A DNA stretch of 23,294 bases from an uncultured Dialister sp. (lineage in GTDB: Bacteria > Bacillota > Negativicutes > Veillonellales > Dialisteraceae), in assembly GCA_934193095.1 (NCBI GenBank), contig CAKPUX010000031.1, positions 1 to 23,294 of the forward strand, in the 5' to 3' direction. A program made the position numbers and the translations under genes. The first letter of the stretch is position 1. Every line of letters begins with the position of its first letter. Below, piece by piece: positions 15,602-23,294 of the stretch. Under the pieces are notes generated by a model. The model had not been told where the DNA came from and searched no databases. It worked only from the letters and a program-made list of their open reading frames with translations.

Positions 15602-16480
15602 ATGCTGAAAGATGTTTTGCTCGCAAAGCAGAAGGAAATCAACGAAAGACTTGAGACGCTGCTGGTCTCTGACCTGAGCGCTCATCAAAAATTGTTTGAT
15701 GCCATGAACTACAGCCTTTCGGCTGGGGGGAAGCGTATCCGTCCCTTTCTGTTTCTTCTGATCCTGGAACTTTGGGGAAAAGATGCGCGGCTGTATCTGG
15801 ATATTGCCTGTGCGCTGGAATGCGTGCATACGTATTCCCTCATCCATGACGACCTTCCGGCCATGGATAATGATGACTACCGCCGCGGCCGCCCCACGAA
15901 TCACAAGGTCTTTGGGGCAGGCATGGCGACCATGGCAGGGGATGGGCTTCTGACCTTTGCCTTTGAGCTTTTGGCAGGCGAGCAGCAGATCGCGCCTGCG
16001 CTCCGCTGCGAATTGATCTCCATCCTGGCCAAGGCTGCTGGCCCCGAAGGCATGGTGGGCGGACAGGCGCATGATATCGAGAGCGAAGGCCGGACGCTGA
16101 CTCTTCCGGAATTACAGCTCATGGACCATTGCAAGACAGGCTGCCTTTTGACGGCACCGGTGGATATGGCACTGGCAATGACAGAGAGCAGTGAAGAAGA
16201 AAAGAACCTTCTGCATGCATTTGCTGTCCATGTGGGACTGCTTTTCCAGATGACGGATGACCTTCTTGATGTGAACGGGCATCTGGATGAGATGGGAAAA
16301 ATGCCGCATCAGGATGCGGCAGATCATAAGTCCACCTACGTAAGCCTTCTTGGCAAGGAGCGGACAAAGGCACTCGCAGAAGAAGAAGCAAGGCATGCCA
16401 AAGAGATACTGGGAAGGGTCGATCGGGACACAAGCCTTCTCACAGAGCTTGTGGACATGCTGCTGGTACGCACGAAGTAG
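15602..16480 (+). CDS. ispA: Farnesyl/geranyl diphosphate synthase (short-chain trans-prenyltransferase)
   Basis: It condenses isopentenyl diphosphate with dimethylallyl or geranyl diphosphate to make farnesyl diphosphate. The 292 residues are all-helical in pattern. The first aspartate-rich motif is Asp-Asp-Leu-Pro-Ala-Met-Asp (83-89), two residues longer than DDxxD as in bacterial FPP synthases. The second, Thr-Asp-Asp-Leu-Leu-Asp, is near 220. Gly-Gly-Lys-Arg-Ile-Arg-Pro (42-48) binds diphosphate. The start at 15602 has AAGGAG about 10 bp upstream. tlyA follows 9 bp later. The xseA/xseB genes often found just upstream are absent, replaced by a 101-bp gap. Confidence 0.95.
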   Translation: MLKDVLLAKQKEINERLETLLVSDLSAHQKLFDAMNYSLSAGGKRIRPFLFLLILELWGKDARLYLDIACALECVHTYSLIHDDLPAMDNDDYRRGRPTNHKVFGAGMATMAGDGLLTFAFELLAGEQQIAPALRCELISILAKAAGPEGMVGGQAHDIESEGRTLTLPELQLMDHCKTGCLLTAPVDMALAMTESSEEEKNLLHAFAVHVGLLFQMTDDLLDVNGHLDEMGKMPHQDAADHKSTYVSLLGKERTKALAEEEARHAKEILGRVDRDTSLLTELVDMLLVRTK

Positions 16481-16489
16481 AGGAAGTAT

Positions 16490-17311
16490 ATGGGAAATCA
16501 GAAGGTCAAGAAAGAACGGCTGGATGTCATGCTCGTAGAGCAGGGCTTTTTCGACAGCCGGGAGAATGCGAAACGACATATCATGGCAGGCATTATCCTT
16601 GTCAATGATGTGCCTGTCGATAAAGCGGGGACGAAGATCCCTGTGGATGCAAAGCTGCGGATCAAAGGACATGTGATGCCGTATGTGGGTCGCGGCGGCT
16701 ACAAGCTGGAGAAAGCGATCAAGACATTCGGCATCGATATGAAGGGAAAGGTCATGGCGGACATCGGTGCTTCTACCGGCGGCTTCACTGACTGTGCATT
16801 GCAGAATGGCGCGGCGAAGGTCTTTGCTATCGATGTCGGGACCAATCAGCTCGACTGGAAGCTCCGCTCTCATCCGCAGGTCGTCAATATGGAAAAGACG
16901 AACATCAAAGTCGTGACAGAAGAGATGCTGGGAGAAAAGGTCGATCTCGTTTCGACAGATGTATCTTTCATATCCGTCCTGAAGATCATTCCGGCGGTCA
17001 GATCCATCCTGAAGGAGGATGGTGCGATGGCGATCCTGATCAAGCCGCAGTTTGAAGCCGGCAGGGACAAGGTGGGAAAAGGCGGCATCGTGAGAGAAAA
17101 AGACATCCATGAAGAGGTCATTTTGGATACTCTCACCGCTTTCGAAGAAGAAGGATTCCACTGCTGGGATCTGACGTTTTCGCCCATCAAAGGCGGCTCA
17201 GGGAATATTGAGTTTCTAGCCTATCTGAAGTGGAAAAAGCCACAGGAAGCGATCAGTGAAGAACGGATCCATCAGGTGGTCGAGGAGGCACATGAGACTT
17301 TGAAAAAATAG
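16490..17311 (+). CDS. tlyA: TlyA-family rRNA 2'-O-methyltransferase
   Basis: The 273 residues comprise an N-terminal S4 RNA-binding domain (about 8-70, with Arg-Leu-Asp-Val-Met-Leu-Val-Glu-Gln-Gly) and an FtsJ-like Rossmann methyltransferase domain (about 80-250). Asp-Ile-Gly-Ala-Ser-Thr-Gly-Gly-Phe-Thr is the S-adenosylmethionine site. Mycobacterial TlyA methylates 16S and 23S rRNA cytidines and affects capreomycin sensitivity. The family is also annotated as hemolysin, which I consider misleading. AGGAAG near 16481 supports the start. It lies between ispA and nadK, the conserved order in Bacillota. Confidence 0.93.
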   Translation: MGNQKVKKERLDVMLVEQGFFDSRENAKRHIMAGIILVNDVPVDKAGTKIPVDAKLRIKGHVMPYVGRGGYKLEKAIKTFGIDMKGKVMADIGASTGGFTDCALQNGAAKVFAIDVGTNQLDWKLRSHPQVVNMEKTNIKVVTEEMLGEKVDLVSTDVSFISVLKIIPAVRSILKEDGAMAILIKPQFEAGRDKVGKGGIVREKDIHEEVILDTLTAFEEEGFHCWDLTFSPIKGGSGNIEFLAYLKWKKPQEAISEERIHQVVEEAHETLKK

Positions 17312-17358
17312 GTGTAGAATCATACATTATAACGATAATAGACGAGGCGGTGATTTCA

Positions 17359-18234
17359 TTGCGATTTGCCATTTTTCCGAATTTGGGAAAAGAGAAGCTC
17401 TTTACCTTTCTGCCCGAGCTTCTTGGGATGATAGAAGAAAGAAAGTCGAGCGCGCTGCTGCCGCTTTCTATGAAAGAAGGACTGGAAGCGGGAGGTATCA
17501 AGGGGGCTTCTTATGGCAGCATCGATGAGCTGGGAAATTGTGACTGCCTGCTCTCCATCGGCGGCGACGGTTCCTTCTTGGGGGCGGCGCGTACGTTTCG
17601 GGACTATCCCATCCTGATGGCGGGGATCCACTTGGGTGAGCTGGGATTTCTGAACAGCATCACCGTCGAAGACGCTGCGCTGCGTCTGGACCAGATCCTT
17701 GCGCGGCATTATACCGAAGAGTCGCGGCTGTTTTTGGACTCTATCCTGAAGCATGAGGATGGCAGTCAGGAATGGCTGACCAGCGTGCTGAATGATGTCG
17801 TCATCGGGCATAACGAGATCGGGCAGCTGGCACGGCTGAATCTTTCCGTCAACGGGCATCTGATCCAGGAATATGCTTCTGACGGACTCATCGTTTCTTC
17901 GCCGACCGGGTCTACCGGTTACGCTCTTTCCTGCGGCGGTCCGGTCATGGGGCCTGGCGATGACCGTATGATCGTGATCCCTATCTGCGCGCATACGCTG
18001 CAGCGCTTCGCCATCGTCTTGAAATGCAGTGATACGGTAGAAGTCACTGCTCCGCCGCGGGAGAAGAATCTCTGTATTTCGCTCGATGGCAGCGAATCCT
18101 GCCCGTTCAAAACGACAGACCGCCTTTTTATCAAAGGAGCCAATAAGCCGATCCGTTTTATCCGCTTTGCCGACCAGGATTTCTTCGGGACGATCACCAA
18201 GAAGCTGGTGAGGAAGATTTATGAGACGGTGTAG
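17359..18234 (+). CDS. nadK: NAD kinase
   Basis: It phosphorylates NAD to NADP. The predicted 291 residues contain Gly-Gly-Asp-Gly-Ser (68-72), the Asn-Asp-Val-Val-Ile strand and the Ser-Pro-Thr-Gly-Ser-Thr-Gly-Tyr loop that binds NAD. I chose the TTG at 17359, since the AGGCGGTG at 17345-17352 sits 6 nt before it and the protein then opens Met-Arg-Phe-Ala-Ile-Phe-Pro-Asn. A GTG at 17350 would add three residues, but it overlaps that binding site. It is the last gene of the nusB-to-nadK run. A MITE-like copy starts 30 bp after the stop. Confidence 0.94.
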   Translation: MRFAIFPNLGKEKLFTFLPELLGMIEERKSSALLPLSMKEGLEAGGIKGASYGSIDELGNCDCLLSIGGDGSFLGAARTFRDYPILMAGIHLGELGFLNSITVEDAALRLDQILARHYTEESRLFLDSILKHEDGSQEWLTSVLNDVVIGHNEIGQLARLNLSVNGHLIQEYASDGLIVSSPTGSTGYALSCGGPVMGPGDDRMIVIPICAHTLQRFAIVLKCSDTVEVTAPPREKNLCISLDGSESCPFKTTDRLFIKGANKPIRFIRFADQDFFGTITKKLVRKIYETV

Positions 18235-18264
18235 AAAAGGGCTTGGGGTTAGTCCCAGAGACTA

Positions 18265-18426
18265 GGGAAACGCTGATTAAATCGCAGAGTCGGATTTCAT
18301 ATGGATTTTTATACATAGCTTTGTCATCATCTTCCTTAAATAGCTCGCTATTCGCGTCAGATGATTCCTTGCTCTGTATAAAAAATCCAAGAATGAAATC
18401 TGACAATGATTTAATCAGTGTTTCCC
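18265..18426. mobile_element. MITE-like palindromic element, copy 3
   Basis: This 162-bp element has the same orientation and layout as copy 1. Its ends are GGGAAACGCTGATT and AATCAGTGTTTCCC, with CTA on the left and TAAG on the right. TA is therefore the duplication shared by all three copies. Its centre again carries AATAGC-TCGC-TATT and TTCGCGTCAG. Differences from copy 1 include compensating changes in the arms (for example TTTTTATACATAGC opposite CTGTATAAAAAATC), which suggests the fold is maintained. Confidence 0.8.
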
Positions 18427-18429
18427 TAA

Positions 18430-18655
18430 GTTTGAAAGCAGGGATGAGTGAATAGTGACTCGTGACTAGTGACTGGTAGCTAGGGATTAGTGGCTAGGGA
18501 TTAGGGGCCTCGAGTGACTAGTGACTTGTGACTGGTGACTAAATGCTACTTTCGGGCATCGCCACTATCTATACTCTGCGGCGCTTCCATATTTTTATGC
18601 GTCGCACCAGCACTCCTAACTCCTAACTCCTAACTCCTCACTGGCGAGCAAAGCT
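18430..18655 (-). repeat. Composite intergenic repeat, unit 3 (reverse orientation)
   Basis: Read on the minus strand it has TAACTCC-type 7-bp units (complement of 18614-18638), the hairpin GCGACGC/GCGCCGC (18578-18605), the GGCGATGCCCGAAAGTAGCAT block (in two halves, 18544-18562), and then a long array of TAGTCAC and TAATCCC units (about 18447-18540). The motif AAAGCTTTGCTCG (complement of 18644-18656) is shared with 22109-22121. No gene is visible in 18430-18710. Confidence 0.75.
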
Positions 18656-18712
18656 TTCATCCACGATCAGTGGACGAGCCGCCCCACGGGCTAACCCTGA
18701 CCCCAATTTCCC

Positions 18713-18762
18713 AAATAGATGTCAAAAAAATATTTGACATCTATTTTTATTTCTGCTAAAAT
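18713..18762 (+). promoter_or_regulatory. rplU promoter overlapping a perfect 14-bp palindrome
   Basis: TTGACA (18734-18739) and TAAAAT (18757-18762) are 17 bp apart, giving a near-consensus promoter. The -35 box lies inside the right arm of a perfect inverted repeat, AAATAGATGTCAAA (18713-18726) with TTTGACATCTATTT (18733-18746). The palindrome could be an operator, or a terminator for upstream transcription since T residues follow it. Confidence 0.75.
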
Positions 18763-18768
18763 AATCAA

Positions 18769-18870
18769 GTCATTGTACAAGGTGCCATGACGCAACCGCA
18801 CGGAGACGGCTCCGTAAATGCTTTCGTAAGCTGCCATATTCGGCGAGTATAGTAAAGAGGAGGTGCACAC
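18769..18870 (+). promoter_or_regulatory. L21-type 5' leader
   Basis: About 100 nt between the promoter and rplU form two clean hairpins: ACGGAG/CTCCGT around ACGG (18800-18815) and GCTT/AAGC (18819-18830). A strong GAGGAGGTG precedes the start. The position and arrangement fit the Rfam L21 leader, thought to allow autoregulation by L21 in Bacillota. I cannot score the covariance model here. Confidence 0.55.
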
Positions 18871-19179
18871 ATGTACGCAATTATCAAAACCGGTGGTAAA
18901 CAGTACTGCGTTGAAGAAGGCAAAGTCATTACCATTGAAAAACTGGACGTTGAAGCAGGCGCAGAAGTAGCTTTTGATGAAGTTCTTCTCGTATCCGGCG
19001 ACAGCGTAAAGATCGGTCAGCCAACCGTTGCAGGCGCAAAGGTTACTGGCAAGGTTCTGGAACAGGGTAAAGGTGCTAAGATTCGTATTTTCAAATACAA
19101 AGCTAAGTCCAACTACCGTCGTCGCCAGGGTCATCGTCAGCCTTTCACCAAGGTTCAGATCGAAAAGATCGAAGGCTAA
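18871..19179 (+). CDS. rplU: 50S ribosomal protein L21
   Basis: This 102-residue large-subunit protein binds 23S rRNA. It begins Met-Tyr-Ala-Ile-Ile-Lys-Thr-Gly-Gly-Lys-Gln-Tyr, the L21 signature. It ends with the basic rRNA-binding tail Lys-Ser-Asn-Tyr-Arg-Arg-Arg-Gln-Gly-His-Arg-Gln. A strong binding site is present. The stop TAA shares its last base with the prp start (19179), coupling the two. The order rplU-prp-rpmA is standard in Bacillota. Confidence 0.98.
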   Translation: MYAIIKTGGKQYCVEEGKVITIEKLDVEAGAEVAFDEVLLVSGDSVKIGQPTVAGAKVTGKVLEQGKGAKIRIFKYKAKSNYRRRQGHRQPFTKVQIEKIEG

Positions 19180-19502
19180 TGATTACCGCAAGACTACATT
19201 TAGTCGAAGGGCTCTATCAGGGATTTACCATTACCGGCCATGCCGATGGGGCGAGGGAAGATAATGAGTACGATCTCATCTGTGCAGCGGTGTCAGCGAT
19301 CACACTGACGATTGCTGCCGGATTGCAGGATATCCTGCAGATGGATGGGACTTTTGATTCGAGATCCGGCTTCATGAATGTGGATCTTCAGTCGCATGCG
19401 AATGAAAAGAGCCAGATTCTGATAGAAACCATGGTTCATGGTTTGGAAGCCATTCAGGAGCAGTATCCTGATAAACTTAAAATTATAACGGCAAAGGGGT
19501 GA
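19179..19502 (+). CDS. prp: Ribosomal-processing cysteine protease Prp
   Basis: It cleaves the N-terminal extension from ribosomal protein L27 before assembly, as shown in Staphylococcus. The 107 residues match the family. The catalytic His21 (Thr-Gly-His-Ala-Asp) and Cys35 (Leu-Ile-Cys-Ala-Ala-Val-Ser-Ala) are both present. It lies between rplU and rpmA with overlapping starts and stops, giving tight co-translation. The L27 substrate next door has the matching cleavage motif, so the pair looks functional. Confidence 0.95.
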   Translation: MITARLHLVEGLYQGFTITGHADGAREDNEYDLICAAVSAITLTIAAGLQDILQMDGTFDSRSGFMNVDLQSHANEKSQILIETMVHGLEAIQEQYPDKLKIITAKG

Positions 19503-19507
19503 ATTAC

Positions 19508-19792
19508 ATGTTACTGTTTGATCTTCAGTTATTCGCTCATAAAAAAGGTGTTTCCAGCACAAAGAACGGCCGCGACTCCAATGCGCAGCGCCTGGGAACC
19601 AAAATGCACGCAGGTCAGATCGCTAAACCTGGCAACATCATCGTTCGCCAGAGAGGCACCCATCTCCATCCGGGTCTGAACGTTAAGATTGGCAAGGACG
19701 ATACGCTCTTTGCAGTCGCAGAAGGCAGAGTTGCTTTCGAACGTCTCGGCAGAGATAAGAGACAGGTCAGTGTTTATCCTGTAGGTGAATAA
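19508..19792 (+). CDS. rpmA: 50S ribosomal protein L27 with cleavable N-terminus
   Basis: This 94-residue protein lies near the peptidyl transferase centre. Its first ten residues end Asp-Leu-Gln-Leu-Phe-Ala and precede His-Lys-Lys-Gly-Val-Ser-Ser-Thr-Lys-Asn-Gly, so Prp should cut after Ala10. I chose ATG 19508, which has GGGGTG (19495-19500) 7 nt upstream. A GTG at 19499 overlapping the prp stop would add three residues. A strong terminator follows at 19802. Confidence 0.97.
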   Translation: MLLFDLQLFAHKKGVSSTKNGRDSNAQRLGTKMHAGQIAKPGNIIVRQRGTHLHPGLNVKIGKDDTLFAVAEGRVAFERLGRDKRQVSVYPVGE

Positions 19793-19801
19793 TCTAAACG
19801 T

Positions 19802-19835
19802 AAAGAGTTGTACTCGAAAGAGTACAGCTCTTTTT
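19802..19835 (+). terminator. Intrinsic terminator after rpmA
   Basis: AAAGAGTTGTACTC (19802-19815) pairs over 14 bp with GAGTACAGCTCTTT (19820-19833) around a GAAA tetraloop and continues into T residues. It ends the rplU-prp-rpmA operon. Confidence 0.92.
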
Positions 19836-19856
19836 ATTTGCGAGAAAAGGGTATAA

Positions 19857-20077
19857 TGGGTTCAAGGGGTTCTGAAGGTTCAACGGGTTGTGATGGCGGC
19901 TGCGCCGCAATTCTGATGACGCGAAGCGCTATCAAAATTCCGCGGCGCTTTTGATTTTTATGCGCCGCACCTTCCCCGCTGAACCCATAGAACCTACAGA
20001 ACCCGCTGAACCTCTTTCGCACGCAATCAAAGGGCGATTCGCCCCATGAGCTAACCCCTGAACCCTGAACCCCTCCC
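19857..20077 (-). repeat. Composite intergenic repeat, unit 4 (reverse orientation, with inverted 9-mer arrays)
   Basis: GGTTC 9-bp units on the + strand (19857-19888) face the same units on the minus strand (19975-20013). Between them are GCGGC-TGC-GCCGC (19896-19908), the complement of the GATAGCGCTTCGCG block, and the hairpin GCGGCGC/GCGCCGC (19942-19968). The complement of 19911-20030 closely matches 7050-7170. 20078-20219 holds no gene; I see no lysine riboswitch and only weak promoter-like sequence near 20125-20153. Confidence 0.75.
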
Positions 20078-20219
20078 TCATTTCATATTTCTCATCAAAT
20101 GATGCAACTATCGAAATTCACCTATTGACGCATTTTCATTTTTATACTACCATTGACTTAAATCTATTCAAAAGCGGTGGGGGGTCTGTGTCCTCACTTG
20201 CGATAAAGGAGGAGTCAGA

Positions 20220-21011
20220 ATGATTCGTGTATTAGTGAATGGGGCTGCAGGACGCATGGGCAGTGAGGTCGTCCGCTCAGTCCTTGCAGAAGATGGTCTG
20301 GAGCTTTGCGGCGGCGTCGATATCGGTGCAGCTGGCAAAGATCTGGGAGAAGTGATCGGTATCGGACACAATGGGATGACCATTGACAAGACGCTGGAAG
20401 AAGCATTTGCCAAAGGCAAGCCGGATGTGATCGTTGATTTCACCAGTCCGAAGGTCATTTATGAAAATGCAAAGTATGTCCTTGAAAATGGGGTCAATAT
20501 CGTCATCGGAACGACCGGTCTCACGGCGAAGCAGAGAGAGGAACTCGCTGGCATTGCCAAAAAGACAGGCGCCAATGGACTTGTTGCGCCGAATTTCTCT
20601 CTGGGCGCTGTCCTTCTGATGAAGGTATCGGCTGAGATCTCCAAATACATGCCGAATGCAGAAATCATCGAGCTCCATCACAATCATAAATATGATGCTC
20701 CTTCCGGCACAGCGAAGCTGACTGCCGAAAAAATGGCAGCTGCCCGCACCATGGAACCGGAAGCGGATGAAACAAAGGAAAGCCTGCCGGGCGTTCGCGG
20801 CGGCAAATACGAAGGGATCACCATTCACTCTGTCCGTCTCCCGGGCTATGTGGCACATCAGGAAGTCCTCTTTGGTGGCTATGGGGAGATCCTGACACTG
20901 CGTCACGATTCTCTGGATCGCAAATCCTTTATGCCGGGCGTCATGCTTGCCTGCAAGAAGTGCATGACGGTCAAAGGCTTTGTTTATGGACTTGAAAATT
21001 ATTTGGAATGA
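20220..21011 (+). CDS. dapB: 4-hydroxy-tetrahydrodipicolinate reductase
   Basis: It reduces the DapA product with NAD(P)H in the lysine and meso-diaminopimelate pathway. The 263 residues are the usual length. The nucleotide-binding Gly-Ala-Ala-Gly-Arg-Met-Gly is at 8-14. The catalytic region Glu-Leu-His-His-Asn-His-Lys-Tyr-Asp-Ala-Pro-Ser-Gly-Thr-Ala contains His153, His154 and Lys157. AAGGAGGAG at 20206-20214 gives a strong start. The stop overlaps an upstream ATG of the asd frame, so the two genes form an operon. dapA follows after a repeat-filled gap, an order consistent with a dap gene group. Confidence 0.97.
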   Translation: MIRVLVNGAAGRMGSEVVRSVLAEDGLELCGGVDIGAAGKDLGEVIGIGHNGMTIDKTLEEAFAKGKPDVIVDFTSPKVIYENAKYVLENGVNIVIGTTGLTAKQREELAGIAKKTGANGLVAPNFSLGAVLLMKVSAEISKYMPNAEIIELHHNHKYDAPSGTAKLTAEKMAAARTMEPEADETKESLPGVRGGKYEGITIHSVRLPGYVAHQEVLFGGYGEILTLRHDSLDRKSFMPGVMLACKKCMTVKGFVYGLENYLE

Positions 21012-21022
21012 GGTGCTTGACT

Positions 21023-22057
21023 ATGAGTAAACTCCCGCGCGTCGCCGTCCTTGGTGCTACTGGTGCCGTCGGACAGGAATTTATCCGTCTGTTTGAAGAA
21101 AGAAATTTCCAGTTCGCTTCCCTGAAGCTTCTGGCCTCCAAACGCAGTGCAGGCAAGAAGCTCATGGTCTGCGGCAAGGAATATACGGTAGAGGAAGCCA
21201 AGCCCGAATCTTTTGAAAACATTGATGTGGCTCTTTTTGCTGGCGGCAGCATCAGCAAGACGCTGGCACCGGAAGCAGCCAAACGCGGCGCTGTAGTCAT
21301 TGATAACTCCTCCACCTTCCGCATGGATCCGGAAGTACCGCTCGTCATTCCGGAGATCAACCCGGAGGATATCGCAAAGCACAAAGGCATCATCGCAAAT
21401 CCGAACTGCTCCACCATCATCATGCTGATGGCACTGAAGCCGATTTATGACCTTTCCCGCATCAAACGCATCGTCGTCAGCACCTATCAGGCGGTATCCG
21501 GTGCGGGCAAAGAAGGCATCGATGAGCTCTATGAAGAAGCTGCTGCTTTTGCTAAAGGCGAGAATTATGAACCGAAGATCCTTCCGTCGGCCAGCCTTCC
21601 GAAACATTACCAGATCGCATACAATCTGATCCCGCAGATCGATATCTTCCTTGATAATGACTACACCAAGGAAGAAATGAAGATGGTGAATGAAACTCAT
21701 AAGATCATGCATGATGCGGAGATCGGCATCACCCCGACCGCTGTTCGTGTGCCGGTCGCAAGAAGCCATGCGGAGTCTATCTATGTAGAAACCGAAGAGC
21801 TGCTCACCGTCGAACAGGTGAAGAAAGCGATCGAAGACTTCGAGGGCGCTGAACTGGTCGATGACGTAAAGAATATGATCTACCCGATGCCTCTGGATAC
21901 CTCTGATAAAACAGATGTAGCTGTCGGTCGTATCCGCAAGGATCTCGTGAATCCGAATGGCATCAACCTCTGGGTGTCCGGCGATCAGATCAGAAAAGGC
22001 GCAGCGCTCAATACCCTGCAGATCGCAGAATATATGATCGCGCATGATATGTTATAA
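21023..22057 (+). CDS. asd: Aspartate-semialdehyde dehydrogenase
   Basis: It reduces aspartyl phosphate to aspartate semialdehyde, the substrate of DapA. The 344 residues show Gly-Ala-Thr-Gly-Ala-Val-Gly (11-17) for NADP and the active-site Cys129 in Asn-Pro-Asn-Cys-Ser-Thr. I chose ATG 21023, with GAGGTG at 21010-21015 and 7-nt spacing. The in-frame ATG at 21008 overlaps the dapB stop but lacks a binding site. It is followed by composite repeat unit 5 and then dapA. Confidence 0.96.
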   Translation: MSKLPRVAVLGATGAVGQEFIRLFEERNFQFASLKLLASKRSAGKKLMVCGKEYTVEEAKPESFENIDVALFAGGSISKTLAPEAAKRGAVVIDNSSTFRMDPEVPLVIPEINPEDIAKHKGIIANPNCSTIIMLMALKPIYDLSRIKRIVVSTYQAVSGAGKEGIDELYEEAAAFAKGENYEPKILPSASLPKHYQIAYNLIPQIDIFLDNDYTKEEMKMVNETHKIMHDAEIGITPTAVRVPVARSHAESIYVETEELLTVEQVKKAIEDFEGAELVDDVKNMIYPMPLDTSDKTDVAVGRIRKDLVNPNGINLWVSGDQIRKGAALNTLQIAEYMIAHDML

Positions 22058-22068
22058 AAATGGTTGAT

Positions 22069-22250
22069 GGGTTCAGGGGTAGCCCCGGGGACGTTCTGTC
22101 CCTTGATTGTGAATAAAAGCTTTGCTCGAATGAGGAATGAAGGTGGCGGCTTCGCCGCGAATATATATGGGGCGATGCCCGAAAGTGGCATTGAAGTCAC
22201 TAGTCACCAGTCACTTCTAATCCCTAATCCCTAGCCACTAATTCCTAGTT
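22069..22250 (+). repeat. Composite intergenic repeat, unit 5
   Basis: The modules in order are a short GGGTTCAGGGG start, small hairpins GGGGTAGCCCC and GGGAC/GTCCC, the AAAGCTTTGCTCG motif (22109-22121), GCGGC-TTC-GCCGC (22146-22158), the GGGGCGATGCCCGAAAGTGG block (22169-22188), and 7-bp TAGTCAC then TAATCCC units (22194-22250). It separates asd from dapA. No terminator or promoter stands out in it. Confidence 0.75.
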
Positions 22251-22280
22251 CAAAGATAAAGATCCAAAGGAGATATAACT

Positions 22281-23189
22281 ATGGCAACTGCTCAGTTTGG
22301 CCGCGTCATTACGGCCATGATCACTCCATTCACAGAAGACGGTGCTGTCGACTACGAAAGTGCTGTCGCACTCGCAAAGCATCTTGTCGCTCATGGCTCT
22401 GAGGGCCTCCTTGTCGGTGGAACCACCGGCGAAGGTGCTACCATGACTGCAGAAGAAAAGCTGAAACTGTATACCCTTATCGTAGATGCTGTCGGCAAAC
22501 GCGGTGAAGGCAAGAAAGTGCCTGTCATGGGCAATATCGGTACTATCAGCACCGCAGATACCATTGCATTCGGCAACAAAGCCAAGGAAACGGGCATTGA
22601 CTGCGCGCTGGTGATCGTTCCTTTCTATGTCAAACCGAACCAGGAAGGGATGTACCAGCACTTCACGGCTGTCGCTAAAGGCGTAGATCTGCCGCTCGTT
22701 CTTTACAACGTACCGGGCAGAACTGGCGTGTCTATCCAGCCGGAAACCATCAAGAGAATCGTGGATGAATGCCCGAATGTCGTCGGCATCAAAGATGCAA
22801 CCGGCAACTGGGATCAGGTCACCAAGGAAAAAGCGCTTCTTCCGGAAGACTTCATGATCTACAGCGGTGATGATGCATTCACACTGCCTGTTCTTCTTGC
22901 CGGCGGCGTAGGCATCATTTCCGTTTCCGCACATGTCATCGGGGATGACATGCTCGCTATGGTGGATGCTTTTGAAAAAGGCGATCTTGCAAAAGCCAGA
23001 GAGCTGCACCTCAAGATGTATGAGATCAACAAAGGCATGTTCTTTACGGCAAGCCCGACTCCTGTCAAAACGGCTACGAATCTGGTCGGCCAGCCTGGTG
23101 GACACTTCCGCCTGCCGATGGTCGAACCGACGGAAGCAGAAAAAGCAAAGGTACGTCAGATGCTTGAAAATTACGGCGGTCTGCTGTAA
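22281..23189 (+). CDS. dapA: 4-hydroxy-tetrahydrodipicolinate synthase
   Basis: It condenses pyruvate with aspartate semialdehyde, the first committed step to lysine and meso-diaminopimelate. The 302 residues form a TIM barrel. Gly-Gly-Thr-Thr-Gly-Glu is at 46-51, Tyr142 lies in Tyr-Asn-Val-Pro-Gly-Arg, and the Schiff-base Lys171 in Gly-Ile-Lys-Asp-Ala-Thr. AAAGGAGAT at 22266-22274 supports the start. It may be transcribed from dapB-asd through the repeat, or from a promoter I cannot see. A strong terminator follows. Confidence 0.97.
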   Translation: MATAQFGRVITAMITPFTEDGAVDYESAVALAKHLVAHGSEGLLVGGTTGEGATMTAEEKLKLYTLIVDAVGKRGEGKKVPVMGNIGTISTADTIAFGNKAKETGIDCALVIVPFYVKPNQEGMYQHFTAVAKGVDLPLVLYNVPGRTGVSIQPETIKRIVDECPNVVGIKDATGNWDQVTKEKALLPEDFMIYSGDDAFTLPVLLAGGVGIISVSAHVIGDDMLAMVDAFEKGDLAKARELHLKMYEINKGMFFTASPTPVKTATNLVGQPGGHFRLPMVEPTEAEKAKVRQMLENYGGLL

Positions 23190-23218
23190 GAGAGCCGCTT
23201 CATGAAATAGCGCATGCC

Positions 23219-23267
23219 AAAAGGGGCTGTGAAGAAATGAATCCTCATTTCTTCACAGCCCCTTTTT
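23219..23267 (+). terminator. Intrinsic terminator after dapA, 22-bp perfect stem
   Basis: The arms at 23219-23240 and 23245-23266 are perfectly complementary around an ATCC loop, with a T-run at 23263-23267. The A-rich left arm mirrors the T-run, so it could also work on the minus strand. GGTTC units of another composite repeat begin at 23283. Confidence 0.93.
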
Positions 23268-23294
23268 ACTTTGCTTTCATTTGGTTCAGGGTTC

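Noticed and set aside
20078..20219. Lysine riboswitch before dapB
   Set aside because: I could not find the conserved lysine-aptamer segments, and no terminator stem lies between here and the start codon.

Overview
This 23.3-kb window looks like core chromosome of a low-redundancy Bacillota bacterium of roughly 50% GC. I would place it among the Negativicutes (Veillonella/Dialister-like), but that placement is an inference. The Bacillota assignment rests on four things visible here: an L27 with the cleavable N-terminal extension next to its Prp protease, a cdaA-cdaR-glmM cluster, a cysteine T-box in front of cysS followed by Mini-III, RlmB and a YacP/Rae1-like nuclease, and paired Asp23/Gls24 proteins. 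Every convincing gene is on the + strand. I see no phage, CRISPR array, rRNA gene or complete tRNA gene.

Layout: (1) 19-1344, an unrecognised membrane-anchored protein ending at a clear terminator. (2) 1537-3465, two-subunit iron-sulfur L-serine dehydratase (beta then alpha), its genes split by a 161-bp MITE-like element. (3) 3498-6850, cdaA-cdaR (c-di-AMP synthesis) and glmM (cell-wall precursor), with a 47-bp deletion derivative of the same element just upstream. (4) 6851-7300, a stretch of composite intergenic repeats. (5) 7301-11499, a consensus promoter, a long leader ending in a Cys-specific T-box, then cysS-mrnC-rlmB-yacP. (6) 11609-18234, M24 peptidase-efp-two Gls24 proteins-nusB-TsaD-like paralogue-ispA-tlyA-nadK. 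(7) 18235-18720, a third MITE-like copy and more composite repeats. (8) 18713-19835, promoter, leader, rplU-prp-rpmA and a strong terminator. (9) 19857-20077, inverted composite repeats. (10) 20220-23267, dapB-asd, another composite repeat, then dapA and a 22-bp terminator stem (lysine and meso-diaminopimelate branch).

The genes are mostly housekeeping: serine deamination to pyruvate, c-di-AMP signalling linked to peptidoglycan precursor supply, cysteinyl-tRNA charging with rRNA/mRNA processing, translation factors, isoprenoid precursor and NADP supply, large-subunit ribosomal proteins, and the first diaminopimelate steps. The unusual part is between the genes. There are two intergenic repeat families. 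One is a palindromic MITE-like element with ends GGGAAACRYTGATT (three copies). The other is a modular cassette made of 9-bp GGGTTCNAC repeats, a GCGGCGC/GCGCCGC hairpin, a conserved GGGGCGATGCCCGAA block and 7-bp TAGTCAC/TAATCCC repeats, present in both orientations. The cysS leader also carries about 230 nt of unexplained structured sequence upstream of the T-box.
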